DNA of 64,000 nucleotides from an uncultured Draconibacterium sp. (GTDB taxonomy: Bacteria; Bacteroidota; Bacteroidia; Bacteroidales; Prolixibacteraceae). How positions within the stretch are numbered: position 1 is the first letter of the stretch; the number at the start of each line of letters is the position of its first letter. Below are positions 33,820 through 42,091 of this stretch, piece after piece. The notes under the pieces were generated by a model, which searched no databases, was not told where the DNA came from, and saw only the letters and a program-made list of their open reading frames with translations. A program made the translations under genes and the position numbers. The stretch is taken from NCBI GenBank assembly GCA_947492175.1, contig CANLMQ010000003.1, positions 205,617 to 269,616 on the forward strand, in the 5' to 3' direction.

Positions 33820-33827
33820 TACTTTTG
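33820..33827 (+). promoter_or_regulatory. -7 box TACTTTTG directly before ricT
   Basis: Exact consensus, ending eight bases before the first ATG (33836). This implies a leaderless mRNA if that ATG is used, or a leader of about 45 bases if translation begins at the next in-frame ATG (33878). Confidence 0.5.
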
Positions 33828-33835
33828 TGTGTTAA

Positions 33836-35113
33836 ATGTTTATCTTGACAAACGAAGATAAATTGCCGAAACAAACTATGCAGGAAGTTGATACCATAGA
33901 AAGAGGAATATGTAAAACGCCGTCAGGGTGCTGTGCCAAGTTACATGTTACCGATTGGCTGAACGATATAAAAACAGCAACACAGGGCGATGATATTGTT
34001 GAAGTCCGTTTTAAAAATACACGCAAAGATTACTATCGAAACGTTAATAACTTAAACCTCAGTGTTGGCGATTTAGTAGCTGTAGAGGGAAGTCCGGGAC
34101 ACGATATCGGAATTATTTCGTTAAAAGGCGAGCTTGTTTTTGAACAAATGAAACGCCATAAAGTAACTTTAAACAATGGCGAGTTCAGGAAAGTGTACCG
34201 AAAAGCCAAGACGGTTGATATCGACAAGTGGAAAGAAGCCATTTCGCTGGAACACGAAACCATGATTAAATCGAGGCAGATTGTTAAAGACCTTGACCTT
34301 GATATGAAAATTGGCGATGTGGAATACCAGGGAGACCGTACAAAAGCTATTTTTTACTACATCGCCGATGGTCGTGTTGACTTTCGTAAATTAATTAAAG
34401 TTTTAGCAGAGAATTTCCGCATCCGTATTGAAATGAAACAGATTGGTGCGCGCCAGGAAGCAGGTCGCATTGGTGGAATTGGTCCCTGCGGACGCGAACT
34501 TTGCTGCTCAACCTGGATGGCAAATTTTGTTTCGGTAACTACCAATTCTGCACGTTATCAGGAAATTTCGCTCAATCCACAAAAACTCGCCGGACAGTGT
34601 GGAAAGCTAAAATGCTGTTTGAATTTTGAAGTGGATGCGTACATAGATGCGCAAAAAGATTTTCCGCCAAGCAATATTCCGCTGGAATCGGAAAACATGA
34701 AGTATCAGTTTCTGAAAGCCGATATTTTTGGAGGTATATATTGGTACGCCCCGCAAGGAAACGGTCCTTCAAATCTGGTACCTGTCCCGGTTCGAAGAGT
34801 GATAGAAGTTCAGCGAATGAACAGGAACGGCAAAAAGCCGGAGAGGCTTGTGTCTGAAAGTGCAGATGTGGCTTCTAAAAAGGCCGAATCGTTCCAGAAT
34901 GTGGTTGGCCAGGATGATTTACATCGTTTCGATCAGCCCAAAAAGCAAGCACGAAAAAAGAGCAGAAATAAACGCCGGAAGCCGACCCAGGCGCAAGGTG
35001 AGGGGCAAGTTCGAAATCAAGAACAACGTCAGGCTCAATCGCAAAATGTGCAGCGAAATAAAGATGGGCAGGGAGCGCGTAATAACTCAAATCGTAAATC
35101 AAGAAGGAGATAG
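33836..35113 (+). CDS. ricT: PSP1-domain protein, RicT/YaaT-like
   Basis: 425 residues. The PSP1 domain contains VEVRFKNTRKDYYRN, GDLVAVEG, FRIRIEMKQIGARQEA, then GGIGPCGRELCCSTW and LAGQCGKLKCCLNFE, whose cysteines match the iron-sulfur ligands of the RicAFT complex subunit RicT. The last 90 residues are a Lys/Arg/Gln/Asn-rich disordered tail with no fold. In Firmicutes RicT affects RNA processing; in Bacteroidota the role is untested as far as I know. The start is uncertain: ATG 33836 or ATG 33878 (Met15), the latter giving a start closer to homologues. Stop and gldH start are adjacent. Confidence 0.88.
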   Translation: MFILTNEDKLPKQTMQEVDTIERGICKTPSGCCAKLHVTDWLNDIKTATQGDDIVEVRFKNTRKDYYRNVNNLNLSVGDLVAVEGSPGHDIGIISLKGELVFEQMKRHKVTLNNGEFRKVYRKAKTVDIDKWKEAISLEHETMIKSRQIVKDLDLDMKIGDVEYQGDRTKAIFYYIADGRVDFRKLIKVLAENFRIRIEMKQIGARQEAGRIGGIGPCGRELCCSTWMANFVSVTTNSARYQEISLNPQKLAGQCGKLKCCLNFEVDAYIDAQKDFPPSNIPLESENMKYQFLKADIFGGIYWYAPQGNGPSNLVPVPVRRVIEVQRMNRNGKKPERLVSESADVASKKAESFQNVVGQDDLHRFDQPKKQARKKSRNKRRKPTQAQGEGQVRNQEQRQAQSQNVQRNKDGQGARNNSNRKSRRR

Positions 35114-35584
35114 ATGAAGAAGGTTTTTCAATGGATAATTGTTGGGGTATTTCTAACAACACTTTCTGCTTGCGATACAAACCGCATTTTTGACGAGTAT
35201 AAGCCGATTCCCGAAAGATGCTGGCAAAAAGATTCGCTGGTAACATTTAGTATTCCGGTAACCGATACCATACAAAATCATAATTTGTACATAAATATCA
35301 GAAACGATATAAACTACCCGTTTAGTAATCTTTGGGTATTTGTTAAAATTGAACAACCCGGAGGAACTGCCATTCGCGATACATTTGAAATAGCATTGGC
35401 CGATGTTGCAGGGAAATGGCTGGGTGAAGGTTTTAGCGGGTTAAAAACCCGGGAAGTAATTTACCGTAGAAATGTATATTTCCCTAATTCAGGAATATAT
35501 AAAATATCGATACAGCAGGGAATGCGTGAAGATAATTTGCATGGAATCAGCGATGTTGGGTTTCGGTTTGAAACAGTAAAGTAG
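35114..35584 (+). CDS. gldH: Gliding motility lipoprotein GldH
   Basis: A 156-residue lipoprotein with signal peptide and lipobox LSAC, then CDTNRIFDEYKPIPE and WQKDSLVTFSIPVTDT, which are GldH hallmarks. GldH is needed for gliding in Flavobacterium; gliding itself need not occur here, since gldH is retained in many non-gliding Bacteroidota. The ATG follows the ricT stop with no gap, so translation is probably coupled. The REP-like repeat comes next. Confidence 0.9.
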   Translation: MKKVFQWIIVGVFLTTLSACDTNRIFDEYKPIPERCWQKDSLVTFSIPVTDTIQNHNLYINIRNDINYPFSNLWVFVKIEQPGGTAIRDTFEIALADVAGKWLGEGFSGLKTREVIYRRNVYFPNSGIYKISIQQGMREDNLHGISDVGFRFETVK

Positions 35585-35599
35585 AATCTTAATAAATTT

Positions 35600-35676
35600 C
35601 GTCAAACTGAACTTGTTTCAGTTTCTAATAACTCAGAGCCATTCGGCTTTAATTTTGAAATAATTTCAGAATGACG
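35600..35676. repeat. REP-like imperfect inverted repeat
   Basis: Ends CGTCAAACTGAACT and, reversed, CGTCATTCTGAAAT match at 11 of 14 bases across a 77-base unit. It contains an inner hairpin AAACTGAA/TTTCAGTTT (35604-35622) and a small GCC/GGC hairpin. Such CTGAACTTGTTTCAG units recur between genes of related bacteria as I remember; no second copy is in the window. Confidence 0.5.
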
Positions 35677-35697
35677 TTCAAACGATAACATAAAAAG

Positions 35698-36438
35698 GTG
35701 GGAAAGGGAAAGCTAAAGAAGTTTGAAGAAATGAAGGGCTTTGAACATGTGGTTCAGGTTCCGTATCATGAAATTGAGAACAATAATTTTTATTTGAGAG
35801 GGAAATGGGCTAAGGATTTTTTTAAAAATGAAAATCCGGTTGTTCTTGAATTGGGCTGTGGTAAAGGAGAATATACCGTTGAACTGGCTGCAATGAATCC
35901 CAACATAAACTATATTGGTGTTGATATTAAAGGAGCCCGATTGTGGAAAGGGGCAAAACAGGCACATGAGCGAGAATTAGAGAATGTGGGTTTTTTGCGT
36001 ACCAATATCGAATTAATTGCACAGTTTTTTGCCGAAGATGAGGTGAAAGAGATTTGGTTAACATTCCCCGATCCGCAAATGAAGAAGACCAGTAAAAGGT
36101 TAACATCTACTTTCTTTTTAAACAGGTATCGGGAATTTTTAAAGCCGGGTGGAGTTATTCATTTGAAATGCGACAGTAACTTTCAGTTTACCTATACAAA
36201 AACAATGGTGGAACTTAATAAGTTTGAGATGTTGGCTGAAACCGATAATCTTTACGAATGGGATCACCTAACCGATGTTTTGCGTATTAAAACCTATTAC
36301 GAAAAACAATGGCTCGATCGTGGGATTACCAGTAAATACCTGGCATTTGTTCCGCACAATGGCGAATACATTGAGCCCGATGTGGAAATAGAACGCGACG
36401 AGTATCGTAGTTTTGGACGGTCGGCAAGAGATTTGTAA
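35698..36438 (+). CDS. trmB: tRNA (guanine-N7)-methyltransferase
   Basis: SAM-dependent enzyme making m7G46 in tRNA. The start is GTG, giving GKGKLKKFEEM, which agrees with homologues that begin MGKxKLKKF. SAM motif: VVLELGCGKGEYTVELA, followed by GVDIKGARLWKGAK, and the TrmB signature LTFPDPQMKKTSKRLTS. Length 246 is slightly above E. coli TrmB. The next gene, an alkyltransferase-like pseudogene, begins 11 bases later. Confidence 0.95.
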   Translation: MGKGKLKKFEEMKGFEHVVQVPYHEIENNNFYLRGKWAKDFFKNENPVVLELGCGKGEYTVELAAMNPNINYIGVDIKGARLWKGAKQAHERELENVGFLRTNIELIAQFFAEDEVKEIWLTFPDPQMKKTSKRLTSTFFLNRYREFLKPGGVIHLKCDSNFQFTYTKTMVELNKFEMLAETDNLYEWDHLTDVLRIKTYYEKQWLDRGITSKYLAFVPHNGEYIEPDVEIERDEYRSFGRSARDL

Positions 36439-36449
36439 GTAATTTATTG

Positions 36450-36779
36450 ATGTCCGATTTTTTTAATAAAGTATACGAAGTAGTCAAACTTGTTCCGGCA
36501 GGACGCGTAACATCTTATGGTGCTATTGCCAGGTATCTGGGAACAGCAGGATCGGCACGAATGGTGGGCTGGGCAATGAATGCCTGTCACTCACACAAAG
36601 ATTATGTTCCGGCTCATCGGGTAGTAAACCGCAATGGCTTGCTAACCGGTAAACATCACTTTGATAATCCAAACGCCATGTAGGAATTACTGGAAGCCGA
36701 AGGTTTAAAGATGGACGGTGATCAAATCGTCGATTTTAAAGAAAAGTTTTGGGATCCTGTAACAGAATTGAATTCGTGA
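36450..36779 (+). pseudogene. Alkyltransferase-like (MGMT-family) gene with premature TAG
   Basis: The frame from ATG 36450 gives an MGMT-like DNA-binding domain: NKVYEVVKLVPAGRVTSYGA, GSARMVGWAMNACHS, VPAHRVVNRNGLLTGKHHF. The alkyl-acceptor Cys of MGMT (PCHRV) is Ala, so the intact protein would be an alkyltransferase-like DNA-lesion-binding protein, not a methyltransferase. A TAG at 36681-36683 follows NPNAM; the same frame continues without shift for 31 residues (EAEGLKMDGD, FKEKFWDP) to TGA at 36777-36779. One CAG-to-TAG change would explain this, and the total of about 110 residues fits the family. Could be a real nonsense mutation, sequencing error, or a functional truncated form. Confidence 0.85.
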
Positions 36780-36850
36780 AATAAACAAATGTTTAATAAA
36801 AATCCTCTAAAACAAATCACACTTAAAAGTGTTTTTATAAATGCAATTAT

Positions 36851-36858
36851 TAAATTTG
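36851..36858 (+). promoter_or_regulatory. -7 box TAAATTTG for mrp
   Basis: Exact TAnnTTTG, 42 bases before the mrp ATG at 36901. Confidence 0.5.
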
Positions 36859-36900
36859 CATGCAAATAATCAATTACAAACAGAGATTAATCAATAGGAT

Positions 36901-38016
36901 ATGGCTGATAGTCAAAGAAAGTTAATTGTACCGAAGGATATTACCGATGCTTTACGTACCGTAAAATATCCCGGAAGTGAAGAGGATGTGGTTACACTTG
37001 AAATGCCACAGGAAATACGTATTGCAGGTCAACGTGTAAGTTTTTCGCTGGTTTTTCAGAAAAGCAACGACCCGAATATTGAATCGCTGGTTGTGGCTTG
37101 CGAAAAAGCCATTAAAAAATACCTGGGCGAGCAGGTTGAGATTGAAGATAACATAGCGGTTAAGTTTATTCATGATATGGAGCGCCCGGTTCTGCCAAAT
37201 GTGAAGAACATTATAGCCGTAGCTTCAGGTAAAGGAGGTGTTGGAAAATCTACGGTTGCAGTTAATCTTGCAGTTGCATTAGCCAATTCCGGCGCAAAAG
37301 TGGGCTTACTCGATGCCGATATTTTTGGCCCGTCGATACCTAAAATGTTTGGCGCCGAGGGCGATCGTCCGGCGGGAATAAAGATTGACGACCGTGAAAT
37401 GATTAATCCTCTCGAAAAATACGGAGTTAAATTTTTATCGGTTGGCTTTTTTGTTGATACCGACAGTGCAATTATCTGGCGGGGGCCAATGGCATCAAAT
37501 GCATTAAAACAGCTAATAACCGAAGGCAACTGGGGCGAACTGGATTATTTACTGATTGACCTTCCTCCGGGTACCAGCGATATTCATCTTACATTGGTAC
37601 AGTCGGTTCCGGTAACCGGTGCCGTTATTGTTACCACTCCGCAAGATGTAGCTTTAGCCGATGTAGTGCGGGGGGCGAGCATGTTCCAGAGCAAATCGAT
37701 TGATGTGCCTGTTTTGGGGTTAATTGAAAATATGGCATGGTTTACACCGGCCGAACTTCCTGAAAACAAATATTATATATTCGGGAAAAACGGAGGTAAA
37801 AACCTGGCAGACAAGTTAGGCTTGCCGTTGCTGGGACAAATTCCGATTGTACAAAGTATTCGCGAAGGTGGCGACAACGGAAATCCGATAGCCAATGAAA
37901 GTGAAACTGTTACAGGTGTTTCTTTTGCTGAGGTTGCAACAGCTGTAAAACACAGGGTGCACATCAGAAATATACAAATGGCACCCACTAAAAAGGTAAA
38001 GATCAGCAGAAAATAA
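36901..38016 (+). CDS. mrp: Mrp/ApbC-type Fe-S cluster carrier ATPase
   Basis: A 371-residue P-loop NTPase. An N-terminal MIP18/DUF59 domain (about 1-95) is followed by the deviant Walker A ASGKGGVGKSTVAVNLA (from residue 108) and the GLLDADIFGPSIPKMFG, IDLPPGTSDIHLT and PQDVALADVVRG blocks. It carries and delivers iron-sulfur clusters in related proteins. The CxxC that holds the cluster in many Mrp proteins is replaced here (MAWFTPAELPENKYYIFG), as is usual in Bacteroidota. Single gene with its own -7 box and a following hairpin. Confidence 0.94.
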   Translation: MADSQRKLIVPKDITDALRTVKYPGSEEDVVTLEMPQEIRIAGQRVSFSLVFQKSNDPNIESLVVACEKAIKKYLGEQVEIEDNIAVKFIHDMERPVLPNVKNIIAVASGKGGVGKSTVAVNLAVALANSGAKVGLLDADIFGPSIPKMFGAEGDRPAGIKIDDREMINPLEKYGVKFLSVGFFVDTDSAIIWRGPMASNALKQLITEGNWGELDYLLIDLPPGTSDIHLTLVQSVPVTGAVIVTTPQDVALADVVRGASMFQSKSIDVPVLGLIENMAWFTPAELPENKYYIFGKNGGKNLADKLGLPLLGQIPIVQSIREGGDNGNPIANESETVTGVSFAEVATAVKHRVHIRNIQMAPTKKVKISRK

Positions 38017-38025
38017 AGAATTGTA

Positions 38026-38066
38026 TCATTTCAAGTGAGGCAGGAATCCTGTTTCATTTGAAATGA
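38026..38066 (+). terminator. Hairpin after mrp
   Basis: TCATTTCAA pairs with TTGAAATGA, with further TGA/TCA and CAGGA/TCCTG pairs inside. Only a weak T-rich stretch follows, so efficiency is uncertain. Confidence 0.6.
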
Positions 38067-38146
38067 TTATTAGTATTAATTACCCAGATTTATATTCATA
38101 AAAAGACCTTCCGGAAAATTAATCTTATTCCACATTCATTTTTTCT

Positions 38147-38154
38147 TATTTTTG
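38147..38154 (+). promoter_or_regulatory. -7 box TATTTTTG for porW
   Basis: Exact consensus with a predicted leader of about 80 bases to the TTG start at 38243. Confidence 0.5.
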
Positions 38155-38242
38155 CACCATTTACAAAACGGATAAATTCACAGTTAACAAACAATATTCT
38201 TGTGATTAATGAGTTTATTCAATGTGCTAATACAATACCTAA

Positions 38243-41200
38243 TTGAAGAGACTGTTTTTACATACCATATTTTTTATTTTCCTGGTTTTGCTTTTTGCCG
38301 GTTGTTCAACCGAGAAAAACACTCGTGCTTCGCGTACATTTCATAATGTTACGTCGAAATACAATGTTTATTTTAATGCAAACGAAAGTGTTAAAGAAGG
38401 TGTTTTAACCATTAATGAGCGAATAGAGGACGATTTTACACGTTTGTTGCCTATTTACAAAGAGAGCGATCCTTCTACTGCCCGAATGGTAAAATCGGAC
38501 ATGGATTATGCAGTTGTAAAGTGTTCGAAACTGATTGAAATACATTCAATTACAAAAAAACCAAAACGAAAGAGAAAACGAACGCAGAAGTATCAGGATT
38601 TTGCCAGTCAGGAGGAGTTTAATAAATGGATTGACGATAGCCACCTTTTAATGGGAAAAGCTTATTACTATCAACAAAATTATTTTGCTGCTATTGACAA
38701 TTTCTCTTACGTGGTACGAAAATATCCGAACGAGGAAACGGCTGATGAGGCGCAGGTTTGGTTAATAAAAACCTTTACCGAAATGGAAAGGTTTATCGAA
38801 GCAAATGAGGTTATTCAGGCCATTCAGGGATACGAAGATTTTCCTAAAAAGCTGGAGCGCGACCTTGCAATTGCAACCGCAAATTACTACGTAAAACAAG
38901 AGGAGTATGCTGATGCTATTCGCATGCTTGATATTGCAATAAAAAAGACATTCTGGAAAAAAGACAAAGCACGCTTACAATACATAATAGCTCAACTTTA
39001 TCAGGAACTGGGGCAAAATGCCGAAGCGTCAAATGCATTTAAGGCAGTTACCAAAATGAATCCGGGGTATAAAATGGCATTTAATGCGCGCATTAATTCC
39101 GCCGGTGTATTTTCGGGGGAAGGCAGTACCGAAGAACAGAAAAAGGAGCTGAATAAAATGCTTCGCGACAAGAAAAATGTTGAGTTCCGGGATCAGATTT
39201 ATTATGCCTTGGGAAATGTATATTTTCGCGAGGGCAACAGGGAAGTGGCCGAAGAAAATTATAAGCAGTCGGTGGCTACCAGTTTTAAAAATCCTTTTCA
39301 GCGTGCGCTTTCGTCCATTACTTTGGCCGATTTGTTTTATGAAGACCTAAATTACAGAGGGGCACAATCGTATTACGACAGTGCCATGATCATAATTGAT
39401 GAAACGTATCCGAATTATGAAAGTGTTTCGGATCGATATGGAAGTCTAACCAGTTTGGTTGACAATTTATTAGTTGTGGAGCGCGAAGATAGTTTGCAAA
39501 AAGTTGCCCTGATGCCAGATAAAGAACGAGAAGCTTTAATTGCCTCTTTGATGAAGGAAGAACAGGAACGGCAACGAAATATGGAAAATGTAGCCATGCA
39601 GGGTGCTACCAGCCAGGGATATTACCGTTCGAATCGTTACCGCATGGGAATGGGCGGCGGAGGAGGTGCCGGCTGGTATTTCTATAATCCGCAAACAGTA
39701 ACCTATGGAAAAGTTTCTTTTCAGCAACAATGGGGAAGGCGTCAGTTGGAAGACGATTGGAGACGCTCGAATAAAACCACTATTTCGGCTGAAGAGTATG
39801 ACGAAAACGCTGAAGAACTGGCACAGGAAAAGCAACGGGAAGAAGATCCTCTAAAGAAGGAATTTTATACGCAGGATTTACCGCTTACCGATTCATTAAT
39901 GGCAGTGTCGCACGAAAAGATTCGGGATGCCTTGTACAATGCCGGAAAAATATTTAAATCGGAGTTTGAAGATTATCCGCGCTCAAACGAACGATTCGAA
40001 GAGTTGCTTAAACGATATCCTGAAAATATATACCTTCTGTCGGCTTATTTCGATTTATACGATTCGTATGAGCTATTAAATAACAAGCCAAAATCGGATT
40101 ATTACCGAAACTTGATTATCTCGGGCTACCCCGAAAGCAAGTTTGCCCAATACCTTATAAATCCAAATTTCTTTATTGAAATGGAAGCCCGTTTAGATAG
40201 CCTGAACCGTATGTATGATGAGGCATTCAGGAATTATAAAGGAGGAAGGTACTCTAATGTTCTTTCGTTAACCCGCGAAATGAAACATATGAAACCTGAT
40301 AGTGTAATCGTTCCTAAAATTGATTTTATGGAAATGGTTGCCAACGGAGTTCTTACCGATGTGCATAATTTTGAAGCATTATTAAAAACGTATCTCGAAA
40401 AATATCCGAAAAAGGAACCCTCGCCACTGGCTCAGGAAATATTAACGCTGATACAGGATAGTACCCTGGCCGACTACGAAAAGTTGGTTGCCATGGGTTA
40501 CATAAACGAAGAAATTCAGAATGAAGAGTTACTGCCGGATAATTTCCTTGCCGACGATGAATTTGGTGGTAAATTTTCGTACGATGAAGACCTGCTTCAC
40601 TACTTTGTTATTGCCTACCCGCGAGAAGATGAAAGCAAAATTGATTTGAACCGTTTAAAATTTGATATTGCTAATTACAACATCGATCATTACACTAAAG
40701 TTGATTACGACATCGAAACGGAATATTTAGATGATAAACTGGCATTTGTTCTGGTTCGGTCGATGACAAATAAAGAAAATGCATTAATCTACCACGGGTC
40801 AATTATTCGTAGGGCTGAAGTGTTTAAATCGCTGCGCGATGTGGATTATATGAATTTTGTAATTTCGTCGACCAACTACCGGGCAGTTCGTCAGGAGAAA
40901 TCAACAGCAGATTACCTGAAATTCTTTGTTAAAAATTACAGCCGCTTTATTCGTTCGAACTTTAGCGACGAAGGTCCGGATATTTCTCCTGAAGAATTGA
41001 TGGCAAGGGCTGAAGCTGAAGACAACGCGCTAAAAGAGAAGGGAAGATTTGTTTCGGTAACCACAGGAGCAACCGGCTTGTTCTCTACAGGAATAGATAC
41101 TACACAGAGTTTTGTGATTGCAGTAAAAGATAAAGGAATGTCGATGCGACAAGTGTTGCGTGGATTTGCTGACTTTAACCGACAGGAATTCAGGGCATGG

Positions 41201-41911
41201 AATCTGGCTTTGCAGATTAAACAAACAAACGAATATCAGTTGGTTGTTGTTAATGGAATTCCTTCACTAAACGAATCGATGTCGTATTTCCGTAAGGTAG
41301 TTACAACGCGCAGTTTATTTGCTCCGCTTGGACAGGCTACGTACCGAAACTTCCTGATAACAAATGAAAACCTGCAGGCATTAATCGATAAAAATAAAGT
41401 CGACGATTATATCACGTTCTTCCGCGACAATTATATTCAGCGTAAAAGTACAACTTCTTCAGAAGCTACCGGTACTTCAGAAACAGTAACAGCTCAGCAA
41501 CCGGCAACACAACCAGCTGCCGAAGTTTTGGCCGACAGTCCTTATGACGTAAATGTTGAAGGTGGACACCGGGTGGTATTTGTAATTCCTGCAACTGGAA
41601 TTAACAAGGCAGCCTTTGTGACTGGAATTGAAAACTACAACAAAACAAACTTCGCAAATTCATCGTTTGAAGTTGAAGAACAAACACTGGATGCCATTCG
41701 CCAACTAGTAATTGTAAAAGGAATGACTGACAAAGAAACTGCGCGTCAGTATTTCAGCAATGTGGTACGTCAGCGTAATTTGTTTGCTCCGCTCGGACAG
41801 GCTACGTATCGAAACTTCCTGATAACAAATACCAACTTCGAGATTTTCCTGAAAGAGAAGAACATTACAGAGTACATGGATTTTTACAAAAAAGTGTATT
41901 TGGGGAAATAA
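38243..41911 (+). CDS. porW: Type IX secretion lipoprotein PorW/SprE-like
   Basis: A 1222-residue TPR lipoprotein. The start is TTG: an in-frame TAA is immediately before it, and the first ATG would cut off the signal peptide. The signal (FFIFLVLLFAGC) ends at a lipobox Cys, followed by CSTEKNTRASRTFHNVTSKY and NVYFNANES, the hallmark start of PorW/SprE. Several TPR units follow (KAYYYQQNYFAAIDNF, YAVVKCSKLIE, GNVYFREGNREVAEENY). The C-terminal third carries three tandem modules of about 110 residues, the last two sharing LFAPLGQATYRNFLIT. In Porphyromonas and Flavobacterium PorW/SprE is needed for T9SS export. The porX regulator gene follows. Confidence 0.92.
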   Translation: MKRLFLHTIFFIFLVLLFAGCSTEKNTRASRTFHNVTSKYNVYFNANESVKEGVLTINERIEDDFTRLLPIYKESDPSTARMVKSDMDYAVVKCSKLIEIHSITKKPKRKRKRTQKYQDFASQEEFNKWIDDSHLLMGKAYYYQQNYFAAIDNFSYVVRKYPNEETADEAQVWLIKTFTEMERFIEANEVIQAIQGYEDFPKKLERDLAIATANYYVKQEEYADAIRMLDIAIKKTFWKKDKARLQYIIAQLYQELGQNAEASNAFKAVTKMNPGYKMAFNARINSAGVFSGEGSTEEQKKELNKMLRDKKNVEFRDQIYYALGNVYFREGNREVAEENYKQSVATSFKNPFQRALSSITLADLFYEDLNYRGAQSYYDSAMIIIDETYPNYESVSDRYGSLTSLVDNLLVVEREDSLQKVALMPDKEREALIASLMKEEQERQRNMENVAMQGATSQGYYRSNRYRMGMGGGGGAGWYFYNPQTVTYGKVSFQQQWGRRQLEDDWRRSNKTTISAEEYDENAEELAQEKQREEDPLKKEFYTQDLPLTDSLMAVSHEKIRDALYNAGKIFKSEFEDYPRSNERFEELLKRYPENIYLLSAYFDLYDSYELLNNKPKSDYYRNLIISGYPESKFAQYLINPNFFIEMEARLDSLNRMYDEAFRNYKGGRYSNVLSLTREMKHMKPDSVIVPKIDFMEMVANGVLTDVHNFEALLKTYLEKYPKKEPSPLAQEILTLIQDSTLADYEKLVAMGYINEEIQNEELLPDNFLADDEFGGKFSYDEDLLHYFVIAYPREDESKIDLNRLKFDIANYNIDHYTKVDYDIETEYLDDKLAFVLVRSMTNKENALIYHGSIIRRAEVFKSLRDVDYMNFVISSTNYRAVRQEKSTADYLKFFVKNYSRFIRSNFSDEGPDISPEELMARAEAEDNALKEKGRFVSVTTGATGLFSTGIDTTQSFVIAVKDKGMSMRQVLRGFADFNRQEFRAWNLALQIKQTNEYQLVVVNGIPSLNESMSYFRKVVTTRSLFAPLGQATYRNFLITNENLQALIDKNKVDDYITFFRDNYIQRKSTTSSEATGTSETVTAQQPATQPAAEVLADSPYDVNVEGGHRVVFVIPATGINKAAFVTGIENYNKTNFANSSFEVEEQTLDAIRQLVIVKGMTDKETARQYFSNVVRQRNLFAPLGQATYRNFLITNTNFEIFLKEKNITEYMDFYKKVYLGK
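41318..41830 (+). repeat. Near-identical 48-bp repeat inside porW
   Basis: Bases 41318-41365 and 41783-41830 match at 46 of 48 positions and encode the same sequence in the second and third C-terminal modules. The surrounding modules are much more diverged, which suggests recent gene conversion or strong constraint at DNA level. Confidence 0.85.
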
Positions 41912-41949
41912 CCAGTAAAAAGCAATCTGTAATATTTTACGAACGGTTC

Positions 41950-41983
41950 AAACTCTAAACTCTGAACTCTGAACTCTGAACTC
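41950..41983 (+). repeat. Heptad repeat AACTCTR, about five copies
   Basis: AACTCTA, then AACTCTG units in tandem, between porW and porX. Same unit as before ribE at 6123-6145. The end (AACTCAGAGCTTC) can fold on an adjacent GAACTC. Confidence 0.75.
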
Positions 41984-42041
41984 AGAGCTTCTGTGGTTAA
42001 AGTTTGTTAATCACATACCATAACCGTATTTTATTTGTTTC

Positions 42042-42049
42042 TATCTTTG
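42042..42049 (+). promoter_or_regulatory. -7 box TATCTTTG for porX
   Basis: Exact TAnnTTTG, 43 bases before the porX ATG at 42092, downstream of the heptad repeat. Confidence 0.5.
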
Positions 42050-42091
42050 AAAAGCAGGATTACAAACGAAAACAACAGAAAAGAGAGTTAT

